This document shows positions 43,671 through 52,624 of a stretch of 64,000 nt of DNA, piece by piece. This DNA is from Thiofaba sp039822285 (lineage in GTDB: Bacteria > Pseudomonadota > Gammaproteobacteria > Halothiobacillales > Halothiobacillaceae). Within the stretch, counting starts at the first letter, position 1. Every line of letters starts with the position of its first letter. The position numbers and the translations under genes are program-made. Under the pieces are notes generated by a model, which was given only the letters and a program-made list of their open reading frames with translations, was not told the DNA's origin and ran no database searches. Location: contig NZ_JBAJEY010000002.1 in NCBI RefSeq assembly GCF_039822285.1, forward strand, positions 186,001 through 250,000. Direction: 5' to 3'.

Positions 43671-45300
43671 CTTCGTCATGCTGCTGATGTGGCAGGCCTG
43701 GAACGAGGATCAGGCCGCCTTCCTCGCCCAGCAGCAGGCGGCCGTGAGCCCCACCACCCAGGCGGATGTGCCCGCAGCCAAGGTAGAGGCTGCCTCGGGC
43801 GCGCGCGATGACGTCCCCACCACCCAGGCCCAGCCAGCGGCCCGCCCGGTGGCGGCGGGTGAGCAGCAGGTCCGCGTGGTGACCGATGTGCTGGATGTGG
43901 TGATCAGCACGCGCGGCGGGGTGATCCAGCGTGCCGACCTGCTGGCTTATCCGGTCAGTCTTGAGCATCCGGACCAGCCGGTGCGCCTGCTCAATGATGC
44001 GTCCGGAACGATCAACATTGCCCAGTCCGGTCTGCGTGCTGCGGACGGTCCCGCGCCCGACCACTATGCCGCCTATGCGGCGGCGGCGCATGAATACCGT
44101 CTGGGCCAGGGCGAGGAACGCATCGAGGTGCCGCTGACCTGGGAGCAGGATGGGGTGAAGGTCACCAAAACCTTCACCTTCACGCGTGGCAGCTACAAGG
44201 TGGATGTGGCCCATGAGGTCCACAATGGCGCGGCCAAGCCGTGGAACGGCAGTCAGTACCGTCAGCTGCAGCGCAACGCCGATGCGGGGGGCATGGCACT
44301 GGTCTACACCTACACCGGCGGTGTGTATGCGGGGACGCAGGCCGATGGCGAGCGTCGTGCCTACGAGAAGGTCAAGTTCGAGGACATGGCCAAGGTGCCG
44401 CTGGATGCCCAGTTGAGCAACGGCTGGGTGGCCATGATCCAGCACTATTTCGTCAGTGCCTGGGTGCCGGGCGACAAGGCCGAGCTCAACCGCTTCTACA
44501 CCCTCACCAGCCAGAACGGCAATACGCTCTACACCCTGGGCATGATGTCGCCCACCCGCACGGTCGAGCCGGGTGTCAGCACCACCTTTGCCTCCAGCCT
44601 GTACATCGGGCCGAAGATCCAGAGCAACCTCGAGGCCCTGGCCGAAGGGCTGGATCTGACCGTCGACTACGGCATGCTGCATTTCATCGCCAAACCCATC
44701 TTCTGGCTGCTTAGCCTGTTCCACGACTGGGTGGGCAACTGGGGCTGGGCGATCGTGCTGGTCACCGTGCTGATCAAGCTCGTGTTCTACAAGCTCTCCG
44801 AGAGCAGCTACCGCTCCATGGCCAACATGCGCAAGCTGCAGCCCAAGCTGCAGGCGCTGAAGGAGCGCTATGGCGACAACAAGCAGAAGTTCTCGGAAGA
44901 GATGATGAAGCTCTACCGCACGGAGAAGATCAACCCGCTCGGCGGCTGCCTGCCGATTCTGGTGCAGATCCCCGTGTTCATCGCGCTCTACTGGGTGTTG
45001 GTCGAGTCGGTGGAGCTGCGCCAGGCGCCCTTCATCCTGTGGATCAATGACCTGACCGCCATGGATCCCTACTTCGTCCTGCCCATCCTGATGGGGATCA
45101 GCATGTGGTTGCAGCACAAGCTCAACCCCCAGCCGATGGACGAGATGCAGCGCAAGGTATTCATGATCCTGCCGCCGGTATTCACCGTGTTCTTCGCCTT
45201 CTTCCCGTCGGGCCTGGTGCTGTACTGGGTGGTGAACAACGTGCTGTCGATCGCGCAGCAGTGGGTGATCAACAAGCGCATGGGGGCCATGGACGTCTGA
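43633..45300 (+). CDS. yidC: Membrane protein insertase YidC
   Basis: YidC inserts and folds inner-membrane proteins. The 555-residue product has an N-terminal membrane anchor (about residues 5-22, LILIIAFSFVMLLMWQAW), a large periplasmic domain (about 60-340) and the conserved C-terminal five-segment insertase core. This core includes WGWAIVLVTVLIKLVFY, GGCLPILVQIPVFIALYWVL and a final SGLVLYWVVNNVLSIAQQ. The ATG at 43633 is preferred to a longer reading from 43597. The gene is followed after 17 bases by mnmE. Confidence 0.97.
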   Translation: MDSQRLILIIAFSFVMLLMWQAWNEDQAAFLAQQQAAVSPTTQADVPAAKVEAASGARDDVPTTQAQPAARPVAAGEQQVRVVTDVLDVVISTRGGVIQRADLLAYPVSLEHPDQPVRLLNDASGTINIAQSGLRAADGPAPDHYAAYAAAAHEYRLGQGEERIEVPLTWEQDGVKVTKTFTFTRGSYKVDVAHEVHNGAAKPWNGSQYRQLQRNADAGGMALVYTYTGGVYAGTQADGERRAYEKVKFEDMAKVPLDAQLSNGWVAMIQHYFVSAWVPGDKAELNRFYTLTSQNGNTLYTLGMMSPTRTVEPGVSTTFASSLYIGPKIQSNLEALAEGLDLTVDYGMLHFIAKPIFWLLSLFHDWVGNWGWAIVLVTVLIKLVFYKLSESSYRSMANMRKLQPKLQALKERYGDNKQKFSEEMMKLYRTEKINPLGGCLPILVQIPVFIALYWVLVESVELRQAPFILWINDLTAMDPYFVLPILMGISMWLQHKLNPQPMDEMQRKVFMILPPVFTVFFAFFPSGLVLYWVVNNVLSIAQQWVINKRMGAMDV

Positions 45301-45317
45301 CGTCCTAGGTCTGGGGC

Positions 45318-46697
45318 ATGAGCGGCGGTCGCCAGGACACCATTGTCGCCGTTGCCACCGCGCCCGGGCGCGGCGGGGTGGGGGTGGTGAGGGTCTCAGG
45401 TCCACTCGCCCCGGCCATTGCAGGCGCGATGCTCGGTGGCCTGCCGAAGCCGCGCCAGGCCACCCACCGCGTGTTCCGCGATGCGGCCGGCGAGGCGCTG
45501 GACGATGGCATTGCCCTCTGGTTCCCTGCCCCGCATTCCTTCACTGGCGAGGACGTGCTCGAGCTGCAGGGGCACGGCGGTCCGGTGGTGCTCGATGGCA
45601 TCGTGCGCGCCTGCCTTGGGCTTGGCGCACGGCTGGCCCGGCCGGGTGAGTTTTCCGAGCGAGCCTTCCTCAATGACAAGCTGGATCTTGCCCAGGCCGA
45701 GGCCATCGCCGATCTGATCGACGCCGGCTCCGAGGCGGCAGCCAAGGCCGCGCTGGCCTCCTTGCAGGGAGCCTTCTCGCGCGAGGTGCAGGGCCTCACC
45801 GAGCAGCTGATCCAGCTTCGCATGTACATCGAGGCGGCGCTCGATTTCCCCGAGGAAGAGATCGACTTCCTCGCCGACCAGGCCCTCGTGATGCGGCTGG
45901 ACGGTCTGCTGGCCCAGGCGGCGCGTACACGCGCCGCCGCCCATCAGGGGGCCCTGCTGCGCGAGGGGCTGCACGTGGTCATCCTCGGTCAGCCAAATGC
46001 GGGCAAGTCCAGCCTGCTCAATGCCCTGTGCGGGGTGGAGGCGGCGATCGTCACCGACATCCCCGGCACCACCCGCGACGTCCTGCGCCAGCATCTGTCC
46101 ATCGACGGTCTGCCCTTGCACCTGGTGGATACCGCCGGGCTGCGCGAGAGTGCGGATGTGGTCGAGCAGGAGGGCATCCGCCGCGCCTGGCTGGAGGTCG
46201 AGCGCGCCGACCGCGTGCTGCTGGTGGTGGACGATGCGCAGGGTATCGCCGTTGAGGATGCGGCCATCCTCCAGCAGTTGCCTGCCGGCAAGCCGTTCAC
46301 CCTGGTACGCAACAAGATCGACCTGTCCGGCCGCCCGGCCGGGGAGCGCCTGCTCGAGGAGCTGACCGAGGCCCCGGGGCACAAGGTGACCGAGATCGCC
46401 CTCTCGGCCAAGCGCGGCGAGGGCCTCGATCTGTTGCGAGAACACCTGAAGGCCTGCCTTGGGTATCAGCCGGGCGAGGGCGGCGTGTTCCTTGCCCGCC
46501 GCCGCCACCTCGATGCACTCGAGCGGGCCGAGGCCCACCTGCACGCGGCGCGGGCCCATCTTTTGCACGCGCGTGCCGGGGAACTCGCGGCGGAGGAGCT
46601 GAGGCTGGCGCAGGAGGACTTGGGCGAGATCACCGGCCGTTTTACCTCGGATGATCTGTTAGGAAGGATCTTCTCGAGTTTCTGCATCGGCAAGTGA
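45318..46697 (+). CDS. mnmE: tRNA modification GTPase MnmE
   Basis: MnmE, with MnmG, makes cmnm5U at wobble position 34 of some tRNAs. The 459-residue product has the folate-binding N-terminal domain, then a G domain with GQPNAGKSS at about residues 224-231, the DTAGLRES switch, and NKID. The last residues FCIGK include the catalytic Cys motif CxGK. This is the first step of the pathway whose later selenium step is done by MnmH, encoded at 49027-50127. Confidence 0.97.
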   Translation: MSGGRQDTIVAVATAPGRGGVGVVRVSGPLAPAIAGAMLGGLPKPRQATHRVFRDAAGEALDDGIALWFPAPHSFTGEDVLELQGHGGPVVLDGIVRACLGLGARLARPGEFSERAFLNDKLDLAQAEAIADLIDAGSEAAAKAALASLQGAFSREVQGLTEQLIQLRMYIEAALDFPEEEIDFLADQALVMRLDGLLAQAARTRAAAHQGALLREGLHVVILGQPNAGKSSLLNALCGVEAAIVTDIPGTTRDVLRQHLSIDGLPLHLVDTAGLRESADVVEQEGIRRAWLEVERADRVLLVVDDAQGIAVEDAAILQQLPAGKPFTLVRNKIDLSGRPAGERLLEELTEAPGHKVTEIALSAKRGEGLDLLREHLKACLGYQPGEGGVFLARRRHLDALERAEAHLHAARAHLLHARAGELAAEELRLAQEDLGEITGRFTSDDLLGRIFSSFCIGK

Positions 46698-46730
46698 ATC
46701 GAAGCCGCCGACCGCAGGTCTTTGGCGCGT

Positions 46731-47387
46731 TCACTGTTCGATGGTTTCGGGAAGATAGCGGGCAAACCAGTCGGCGGCGGCCTCGGCGACTTGTTCCAGG
46801 GTGCCGGGCTCCTCGAACAGATGGGTCGCGCCGGGAATGATGCGCAGCTCCTTCGGCCCCTTGAGGTGGCGGAAGGCGGCCTCGTTCATCTCGATCACCG
46901 GGAAATCCAGTCCGCCGACGAGCAACAGGGTGGGGGCGGTGACGTCGGCCAGGACAGGCATGGCGAGGTCGGGACGTCCTCCGCGGGAGACGACCGCCCG
47001 TATCCCGTCGCCGAGGGTCGCGGCAGCGATCAGGGCGGCGGCGGCTCCGGTGCTGGCGCCAAAATAGCCGAGCGCAAGATCCCTCGTCTCCTTCTGCTCG
47101 CGTACCCAGCGGGTGGCGTCGAGCAGGCGATGGCTGAGCAGGGCGATATCGAAGCGGGTCGCAAAGACGCGGTCCTCCGCCGCCGTCAGCAGGTCGAACA
47201 TCAGGGTGGCGATGCCGTGTTCGTGCAGGACATGGGCGACTTGGGTGTTGCGTGGGCTCAGGCGGCTGCTGCCACTGCCGTGGGCGAACAGGACGAGACC
47301 GATCGCATGCTCGGGTAGGCCGAGCAGCCCTTCGTGGGGTTCATCGTCCAGCACAAGGGTAACGGCTTGTGAAGCTTGGCGAGTCAT
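46731..47387 (-). CDS. Alpha/beta hydrolase of the dienelactone hydrolase family
   Basis: The 218-residue product has the DLH-type alpha/beta fold: FAHGSGSSRLSPRN near the N terminus, nucleophile Ser in GASTGAAAAL, an Asp in GGLDFPV and a His in GATHLFEEPG. Relatives are often fused to, or sit next to, phosphoribosyltransferases, but none is seen here. The substrate is unknown. It is convergent with mnmE and divergent from the PagL-like gene. Confidence 0.8.
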   Translation of the reverse strand: MTRQASQAVTLVLDDEPHEGLLGLPEHAIGLVLFAHGSGSSRLSPRNTQVAHVLHEHGIATLMFDLLTAAEDRVFATRFDIALLSHRLLDATRWVREQKETRDLALGYFGASTGAAAALIAAATLGDGIRAVVSRGGRPDLAMPVLADVTAPTLLLVGGLDFPVIEMNEAAFRHLKGPKELRIIPGATHLFEEPGTLEQVAEAAADWFARYLPETIEQ

Positions 47388-47424
47388 GGATGGCTCTCCG
47401 CAGTGGTGGAGGACATCCCAGTCT

Positions 47425-47430
47425 TATAAT
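47425..47430 (+). promoter_or_regulatory. Possible -10 element of the PagL-like gene
   Basis: A perfect TATAAT lies 36 bases before the ATG at 47466, and the ribosome-binding site AAGGA at 47452-47456 is well placed. A convincing -35 is not seen, so an activator or another sigma factor may be involved. Confidence 0.4.
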
Positions 47431-47465
47431 CCGTTTTCAAGAATTTTGTTGAAGGAACTTGTCCG

Positions 47466-47963
47466 ATGCGCCCGTTTCTTGTTGCCTTGGGGATGGTTCT
47501 TGGTTCCCCTTCCGTATTCGCGGTGGATGTCGGTCTGTCCGCGGGGCTGAATTTCTTTGGCGAAGACAAAAACGCCTCCGTACAGGAGCTACGCCTGCGT
47601 AGCGGCAGCTTCTGGACGCCAACCCCCGGTCTTCAGTTCCGTCTGGAGGGCGGGGTTGGCCGCATGGAAAGCAAGGGTGATTCCATCTGGCGTCTGTCCG
47701 CAGGTCCGGTGGTCCAGTTGCGCCCCTCGGGCGCGGGCTGGGTGTTCGATGCCGGCTGGCGGCCCACCCTGCTGAGCGAGCGCCGCTTCGGCGAGGTCGA
47801 TCTGGGGGGCAAGGTGCAGTTCGATACCCATGTCGGGTTGCGCCTCGATCTTGGGCGCAGCGTGACCCTGGGCTACCGCATCCACCACCTCTCCAACGGC
47901 GATCTGTACGAGCACAACCCGGGCATCAATCTGCAAAGCCTCGAACTGGGCGGCCGGTTCTGA
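47466..47963 (+). CDS. PagL-like lipid A 3-O-deacylase (acyloxyacyl hydrolase family)
   Basis: PagL proteins are outer-membrane beta-barrels that remove an acyl chain from lipid A. The 165-residue product has a signal peptide (about 1-19), alternating beta strands and the motif HLSNG (His141, Ser143) typical of the active site. The Glu found 14 residues after this His in the Pseudomonas enzyme appears as Asn155 here, so activity is not certain. It ends in Phe, as outer-membrane barrels do. It lies 26 bases before selD without clear functional link. Confidence 0.75.
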   Translation: MRPFLVALGMVLGSPSVFAVDVGLSAGLNFFGEDKNASVQELRLRSGSFWTPTPGLQFRLEGGVGRMESKGDSIWRLSAGPVVQLRPSGAGWVFDAGWRPTLLSERRFGEVDLGGKVQFDTHVGLRLDLGRSVTLGYRIHHLSNGDLYEHNPGINLQSLELGGRF

Positions 47964-47989
47964 GGCCCCCATTTTGTGAGCGAATCCCT

Positions 47990-49030
47990 ATGAAAGACCT
48001 GATCTGTCTGACCGAATACAGCCACGGTGCCGGCTGCGGCTGCAAGATCGCACCGAATGTCCTGGATGGCCTGCTGCACTCGCAGCTCGAGGCCTTCCAC
48101 GACCCGCGCCTTGTGGTCGGCAATGCCTCGCGCGACGATGCAGCCGTGTACGACCTCGGCGACGGACGCGGAGTGATCTCCACCACCGACTTCTTCATGC
48201 CGATCGTCGACGATCCGTTCGACTTCGGCCGCATCGCCGCCACCAACGCCATCTCGGACGTGTATGCCATGGGCGGCCGGCCGCTGATGGCCATTGCCAT
48301 CTTCGGCTGGCCGATCGACAAGCTGCCGGCCGAGGTGGGTCGCCAGGTGATCGAGGGTGGGCGCGCGGCCTGCCACGCCGCAGGCATCCCGCTGGCGGGC
48401 GGGCACAGCATCGACGCCCCCGAACCGATCTTCGGCCTGGCGGTGACCGGCGAGGTCCAGCTTCACAACCTCAAGCGCAACGACACCGCCCGTGCGGGCG
48501 CGAAGCTGTACCTCTCCAAGCCTATCGGCATCGGCCTGCTCACCACCGCGCAGAAGGGCAAGAAGCTCGCGCCCGAGCACGCCCATATCGCCCGCGATTG
48601 GATGGTGACCCTCAACACCTTCGGCGCGGCGATCAGCGATATGGACAAACTGGTGGCGATGACCGACGTGACCGGCTTCGGCCTGCTCGGTCACCTGCTG
48701 GAGATGTGCGAGGGCAGTGGGCTGAACGCACGTCTTAACCTCGATGCCGTGCCGGTCATCCCCGAGGCGCGTCACTATGCGGCCCTGGGGTGCTCGCCCG
48801 GCGGCACGCACCGCAACTTCGCAAGCTACGGCCACAAGGTCGCGCCGATCAGCGAGGAGGCGAAGCTGATCCTGTGCGACCCGCAGACCTCCGGCGGCCT
48901 GTTGATGGCGGTCATGCCCGAGGGCGAGCCGGAATTCCTGCGCCGCGCCGAGGCCGCCGGTCTTGCGCTCAAACCCTTTGGCGAGCTGCTGCCGCGCCTT
49001 GGGGATGGGCCGTTCGTGGAGGTGGTGTGA
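47990..49030 (+). CDS. selD: Selenide, water dikinase SelD
   Basis: SelD makes selenophosphate from selenide and ATP. The 346-residue product has the catalytic motif GAGCGCK with Cys16 and Lys19; the codon is an ordinary Cys, not UGA. The ATP-binding pattern DDAAVYDLGDG and the Asn-rich GGRPLMAIAIFGWP segment are present. The gene overlaps mnmH by four bases. No selA, selB or selC is visible in the window, so selenophosphate here is at least used for tRNA 2-selenouridine. Confidence 0.97.
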   Translation: MKDLICLTEYSHGAGCGCKIAPNVLDGLLHSQLEAFHDPRLVVGNASRDDAAVYDLGDGRGVISTTDFFMPIVDDPFDFGRIAATNAISDVYAMGGRPLMAIAIFGWPIDKLPAEVGRQVIEGGRAACHAAGIPLAGGHSIDAPEPIFGLAVTGEVQLHNLKRNDTARAGAKLYLSKPIGIGLLTTAQKGKKLAPEHAHIARDWMVTLNTFGAAISDMDKLVAMTDVTGFGLLGHLLEMCEGSGLNARLNLDAVPVIPEARHYAALGCSPGGTHRNFASYGHKVAPISEEAKLILCDPQTSGGLLMAVMPEGEPEFLRRAEAAGLALKPFGELLPRLGDGPFVEVV

Positions 49031-50127
49031 CCACCCTGCCCGTCACGGCGGACTACGCCCGCCTGTTCCTTACGGATGTGCCGTTGCTCGACCTGCGCGC
49101 GCCGGTCGAATTCGCCGAGGGCGCTTTTCCACGGGCGGAGAACATCCCGCTGCTGACGGACGAGGAGCGCCACCGGGTCGGCATCCGCTACAAGGAGGCG
49201 GGACAGGACGCTGCGATCGAACTGGGTTACCGGCTGGTTTCCGGCGAGGAGAAGTCCCGGCGCATCGCGCTGTGGGCCGACTGGGCACGGCGCCATCCCG
49301 ACGGGGTGCTCTACTGCTTCCGAGGGGGCTTGCGCTCGCGCCTGACCCAGCAGATGCTGGCGGCGGAGGCGGGCATCGTCGTGCCACGTGTGACCGGTGG
49401 CTACAAGGCCCTGCGCCGCTTCCTGCTGAACACCCTGACCGAGCGCTCGGCCAGCCAGCCGCTGGTCGTCCTGGGCGGGAGGACCGGTTCAGGAAAGACC
49501 GATCTGTTGCAAATGGTCGGTAACAGCATCGATCTTGAAGGCATTGCGCATCATCGTGGTTCGGCTTTCGGGCGCCACGCCACCCCGCAGCCTACCCAGA
49601 TCAATATCGACAATGCGATCGCCATCCGGCTGCTGCGTTTCACGGGAAACATGCCGGTGCTGCTGGAGGATGAGGGGCGGGCCATCGGCAGCCGCGAGGT
49701 CCCGCAGGCCCTGTACGCCGCCATGCAAGCCTCGCCGCTGGTCCTGCTGGAGGAGTCGCTCGAGCGGCGCGAGGCGCAGTCGTTCAAGGACTACGTGCTC
49801 GATAGCCTGGCAGAATTCCGCAGGCTCCATGGGGAGGAGGTGGGTTTCGCGCTCTACGCCGAGCAGGTACGCGCCAGCCTCGCCCGCATCCACCGGCGGC
49901 TGGGGGGCTTGCGCCACCGGCATCTGACTGATCTGCTCGAGGAAGCCCTGACGGCCTTCCGCGCCGGTGACGACGCAGGCATGCGGGAGTTCGTGCGCCG
50001 TCTGCTGGTCGAATACTACGACCCGATGTACGACTACCAGATCAGCAAGAAGCTCGACCGCGTCGTCTTTCGCGGCGATCGCGAGGCGGTGCTCGCATGG
50101 TGGAAAACGAGGTGGGCCGCGGCATGA
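49027..50127 (+). CDS. mnmH: tRNA 2-selenouridine synthase MnmH (SelU)
   Basis: MnmH converts 2-thiouridine at tRNA wobble position 34 to 2-selenouridine using selenophosphate. The 366-residue product has an N-terminal rhodanese domain with the active Cys97 in CFRGGLRS, and a C-terminal P-loop domain with GGRTGSGKT at 150-158 that forms the geranyl intermediate. The start is GTG at 49027 (GTGA overlap with the selD stop), chosen to give the family length. It overlaps cmoA by four bases. Confidence 0.95.
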   Translation: MTTLPVTADYARLFLTDVPLLDLRAPVEFAEGAFPRAENIPLLTDEERHRVGIRYKEAGQDAAIELGYRLVSGEEKSRRIALWADWARRHPDGVLYCFRGGLRSRLTQQMLAAEAGIVVPRVTGGYKALRRFLLNTLTERSASQPLVVLGGRTGSGKTDLLQMVGNSIDLEGIAHHRGSAFGRHATPQPTQINIDNAIAIRLLRFTGNMPVLLEDEGRAIGSREVPQALYAAMQASPLVLLEESLERREAQSFKDYVLDSLAEFRRLHGEEVGFALYAEQVRASLARIHRRLGGLRHRHLTDLLEEALTAFRAGDDAGMREFVRRLLVEYYDPMYDYQISKKLDRVVFRGDREAVLAWWKTRWAAA

Positions 50128-50849
50128 TCCGCGATACGCTCTATGCCGATCCGCAGGCGCGGATCGAACCGTTCACCTTCGACGAGCAGGTCGCCGCGGT
50201 ATTCCCGGACATGATCCGGCGCTCGGTGCCGGGCTACGAACTGATCCTGCAGGCCCTGCCCTGGCTCGCGGCGCGCGTCGTGCAGCCGGGCACCCATGTC
50301 TACGACCTCGGCTGTTCGCTCGGCGCCGGGTCCCAGGCGGTGCGGCGCGGGGTGAGGGGTGAGGGCTGCCGGATCATCGCCGTCGATACCTCGGAGGCGA
50401 TGATCCGGCGCGCGGGCGAGTGGCTCGGCAGCTTCCGCTCGAACGTGCCGGTCGAATTGGTGCAGTCCGACGTGCTGGACGTGCCGATCGAGCATGCCTC
50501 GCTCGTTCTGCTCAATTTCACCCTCCAGTTCATTCCCTTGGAGCGCCGACTCGAACTGCTGCGCCGCATCCGTGCCGGGATGCGGCCCGGCGGGGTGCTG
50601 CTGCTGTCGGAGAAGATCGCCTTCGAGGATAAGCGCATGGAGCACCTGATCACCGAGCTTCACCACGACTTCAAGCGCGCGCAGGGCTATTCGGAGCTGG
50701 AGATCGCGCAGAAGCGCCAGGCGCTCGAGAACGTGCTGGTGCCCGAGACCCTGGAGGCGCATCGCGCCCGTCTGCACGAGGCGGGGTTCGTTTCATGTGA
50801 AACCTGGCTGCAACACACCCGCTTCGTATCCCTCTTGGCCATGGCGTGA
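50124..50849 (+). CDS. cmoA: Carboxy-SAM synthase CmoA
   Basis: CmoA makes carboxy-S-adenosylmethionine from SAM and prephenate for wobble-uridine modification. The 241-residue product has RDTLYADP at the start, FDEQVAAVFPDMIRRSVPGY, the SAM site YDLGCSLGAGS and FTLQFIPLERR. I chose ATG at 50124 (ATGA overlap with mnmH) because family members begin close to RDTLF; an upstream ATG at 50097 adds nine residues. It overlaps cmoB by one base at the chosen start. Confidence 0.95.
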   Translation: MIRDTLYADPQARIEPFTFDEQVAAVFPDMIRRSVPGYELILQALPWLAARVVQPGTHVYDLGCSLGAGSQAVRRGVRGEGCRIIAVDTSEAMIRRAGEWLGSFRSNVPVELVQSDVLDVPIEHASLVLLNFTLQFIPLERRLELLRRIRAGMRPGGVLLLSEKIAFEDKRMEHLITELHHDFKRAQGYSELEIAQKRQALENVLVPETLEAHRARLHEAGFVSCETWLQHTRFVSLLAMA

Positions 50850-51844
50850 TGCACATGATGATGGTCGACCTGCCTGCCTTGCGGCGGGAGCTTGAGGGGC
50901 ATCCCCTGGAGTCCTGGCTTGAATGGCTCCCCTCGACGCTCGAGGACCAGCTCGACCCTCAGCGCAATGGCAACCTGCCCCGCTTCCTGGCGGCCCTGGA
51001 CGCCTGCCCGCCGCTGCGGGCCGGTCACATCGATCTTGCGCGAGACACGATCCTGATCGGCGCGGCGGATGAAGCGGATGAGGCGGTGCGGGCGCAGCTG
51101 AAACACGCCCTGCAGGGTCTGATGCCCTGGCGCAAGGGGCCGTTCGACGTGTTCGGCATCCACGTCGATACCGAATGGCGCTCGGATTGGAAGTGGGCAC
51201 GGGTGGCCCCGCACCTTGCGCCGCTGGCCGGGCGCGATGTGCTGGATGTGGGGTGTGGCAGCGGCTACCACCTGCTGCGCATGCGCGGGGCGGGGGCCAG
51301 GCTTGCCATCGGCATCGACCCTTCGCTCCTGTTCACCGCCCAGTTCGCCCTGCTGCGCGCGCTGTCAAACACGAGCCACACGCACGTCCTCCCCTTCACT
51401 CTCGAGGGCCTTCCCCAGCGCCTGCCGGTGTTCGATACGGTATTCTCGATGGGTGTGATCTACCATCGGCGCGACCCGCTGGAGCATCTTGCCCAGCTCG
51501 CCGAGTGCCTGCGCCCGGGCGGCCAGTTGGTGCTGGAAGGGTTGGTGATCGAGGGCGGGGAAGGCGACTGCCTCTATCCTGCAGAGACCGGTTCTGGGCG
51601 CTACGCCATGATGCGCAACGTGTGGGCGGTGCCTTCGGCGGCCACCCTGCGTGGCTGGGTGGAGGCGGCCGGTTTCCGCGGCGCCAGGATCGTGGACGAG
51701 GGCGTGACGACCACCGCCGAGCAGCGCCGGACCGGCTGGATGCAGTTCCAGTCGCTGGCCGACTTCCTCGATCCGCGCGATCCGACCCGCACGGTGGAAG
51801 GGTATCCCGCGCCGCGCCGCGCGATCATCGTTGCCGAACGCTGA
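50849..51844 (+). CDS. cmoB: tRNA U34 carboxymethyltransferase CmoB
   Basis: CmoB transfers the carboxymethyl group of carboxy-SAM to 5-hydroxyuridine at tRNA position 34, giving cmo5U. The 331-residue product has the family segments LMPWRKGPF, DTEWRSDWKW, the SAM site LDVGCGSGYH, and FSMGVIYHRRDPLEHL. It ends FLDPRDPTRTVEGYPAPRRA, as in other CmoB proteins. Several Met codons follow one another at the start (GTG at 50846, ATG at 50849 and later); 50849 is a reasonable choice. Confidence 0.95.
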   Translation: MHMMMVDLPALRRELEGHPLESWLEWLPSTLEDQLDPQRNGNLPRFLAALDACPPLRAGHIDLARDTILIGAADEADEAVRAQLKHALQGLMPWRKGPFDVFGIHVDTEWRSDWKWARVAPHLAPLAGRDVLDVGCGSGYHLLRMRGAGARLAIGIDPSLLFTAQFALLRALSNTSHTHVLPFTLEGLPQRLPVFDTVFSMGVIYHRRDPLEHLAQLAECLRPGGQLVLEGLVIEGGEGDCLYPAETGSGRYAMMRNVWAVPSAATLRGWVEAAGFRGARIVDEGVTTTAEQRRTGWMQFQSLADFLDPRDPTRTVEGYPAPRRAIIVAER

Positions 51845-51883
51845 CCCGCCAGGCTTGATCGGGCGGGGGATGACAGGAAAGCC

Positions 51884-52624
51884 ATGCCGAACCATGCACC
51901 CACCATCGAACCGCTGCACGACGCCATCCTGCTGACGGGGGCGGGCCAACGCCTGGGGCTGTACCACGCCGAGCGCCTGCTCGACGAGGGCACGCCGCTG
52001 ATCGTCACCTACCGGACCGAGCGCCCGTCCCTCGACCGCCTGCGCGAGCGCGGAGCGCGCACCATCCAGGCCGATCTCTCGGCCCCCGAGGGCATCGAGG
52101 CCTGCATCCATGGCATCCGGCAGCAGGCCGCCAGCCTGCGCGCCATCATCCACAACGCCTCGCTCTGGCTCACCGACGAGGATCTCGTCCGCGACCCGGC
52201 GGGCTTCGAGGTGCTGATGAACCTGCATGTGCGTGCGCCCTACCGCATCAACCTTGCCTGCGAGGACCTGCTGCGGGCGAGCTCGGCACGTTTCGCCGAC
52301 ATCATCCACATCACCGATACCACCGTGCAAAAGGGCAGCGCCGCGCGTGCTGCCTACGTCGCCAGCAAGGCGGCGCTGGACAGCCTGACCCTCTCCTTCG
52401 CCGCCCGCTTCGCCCCGCGCATCAAGGTGAATAGCCTCGCGCCCGGCTTGATCCTGTTTAACGAAGGCGACAGCGAAGCCTATCGACGCGACCGCCTTGC
52501 ACGCTCTGCACTCGGCTACGAACCCGGACCGGGGGTGGTGTGGCAGGCGATCCGCTGTCTGCTCGACAACCCCTTCATCACCGGCGCGACCCTGCCGGTG
52601 GATGGTGGACGGAACGTGAAATGA
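51884..52624 (+). CDS. folM: Dihydromonapterin reductase FolM (short-chain dehydrogenase)
   Basis: The 246-residue short-chain dehydrogenase has the nucleotide site LTGAGQRLGLYHA, the strand-end HNASLW and the catalytic Tyr and Lys in YVASKAAL. It ends TGATLPVDGGRNVK. This pattern, with QRLG after the first glycines, fits FolM, which reduces dihydromonapterin (and weakly dihydrofolate). It overlaps the photolyase gene in ATGA, so the two are probably made together. An ordinary SDR of other specificity cannot be excluded. Confidence 0.85.
   Translation: MPNHAPTIEPLHDAILLTGAGQRLGLYHAERLLDEGTPLIVTYRTERPSLDRLRERGARTIQADLSAPEGIEACIHGIRQQAASLRAIIHNASLWLTDEDLVRDPAGFEVLMNLHVRAPYRINLACEDLLRASSARFADIIHITDTTVQKGSAARAAYVASKAALDSLTLSFAARFAPRIKVNSLAPGLILFNEGDSEAYRRDRLARSALGYEPGPGVVWQAIRCLLDNPFITGATLPVDGGRNVK

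Noticed and set aside
48028..48060. Possible selenocysteine codon in selD
   Set aside because: The catalytic codon is an ordinary Cys codon in the GCGCK motif; no in-frame TGA exists.
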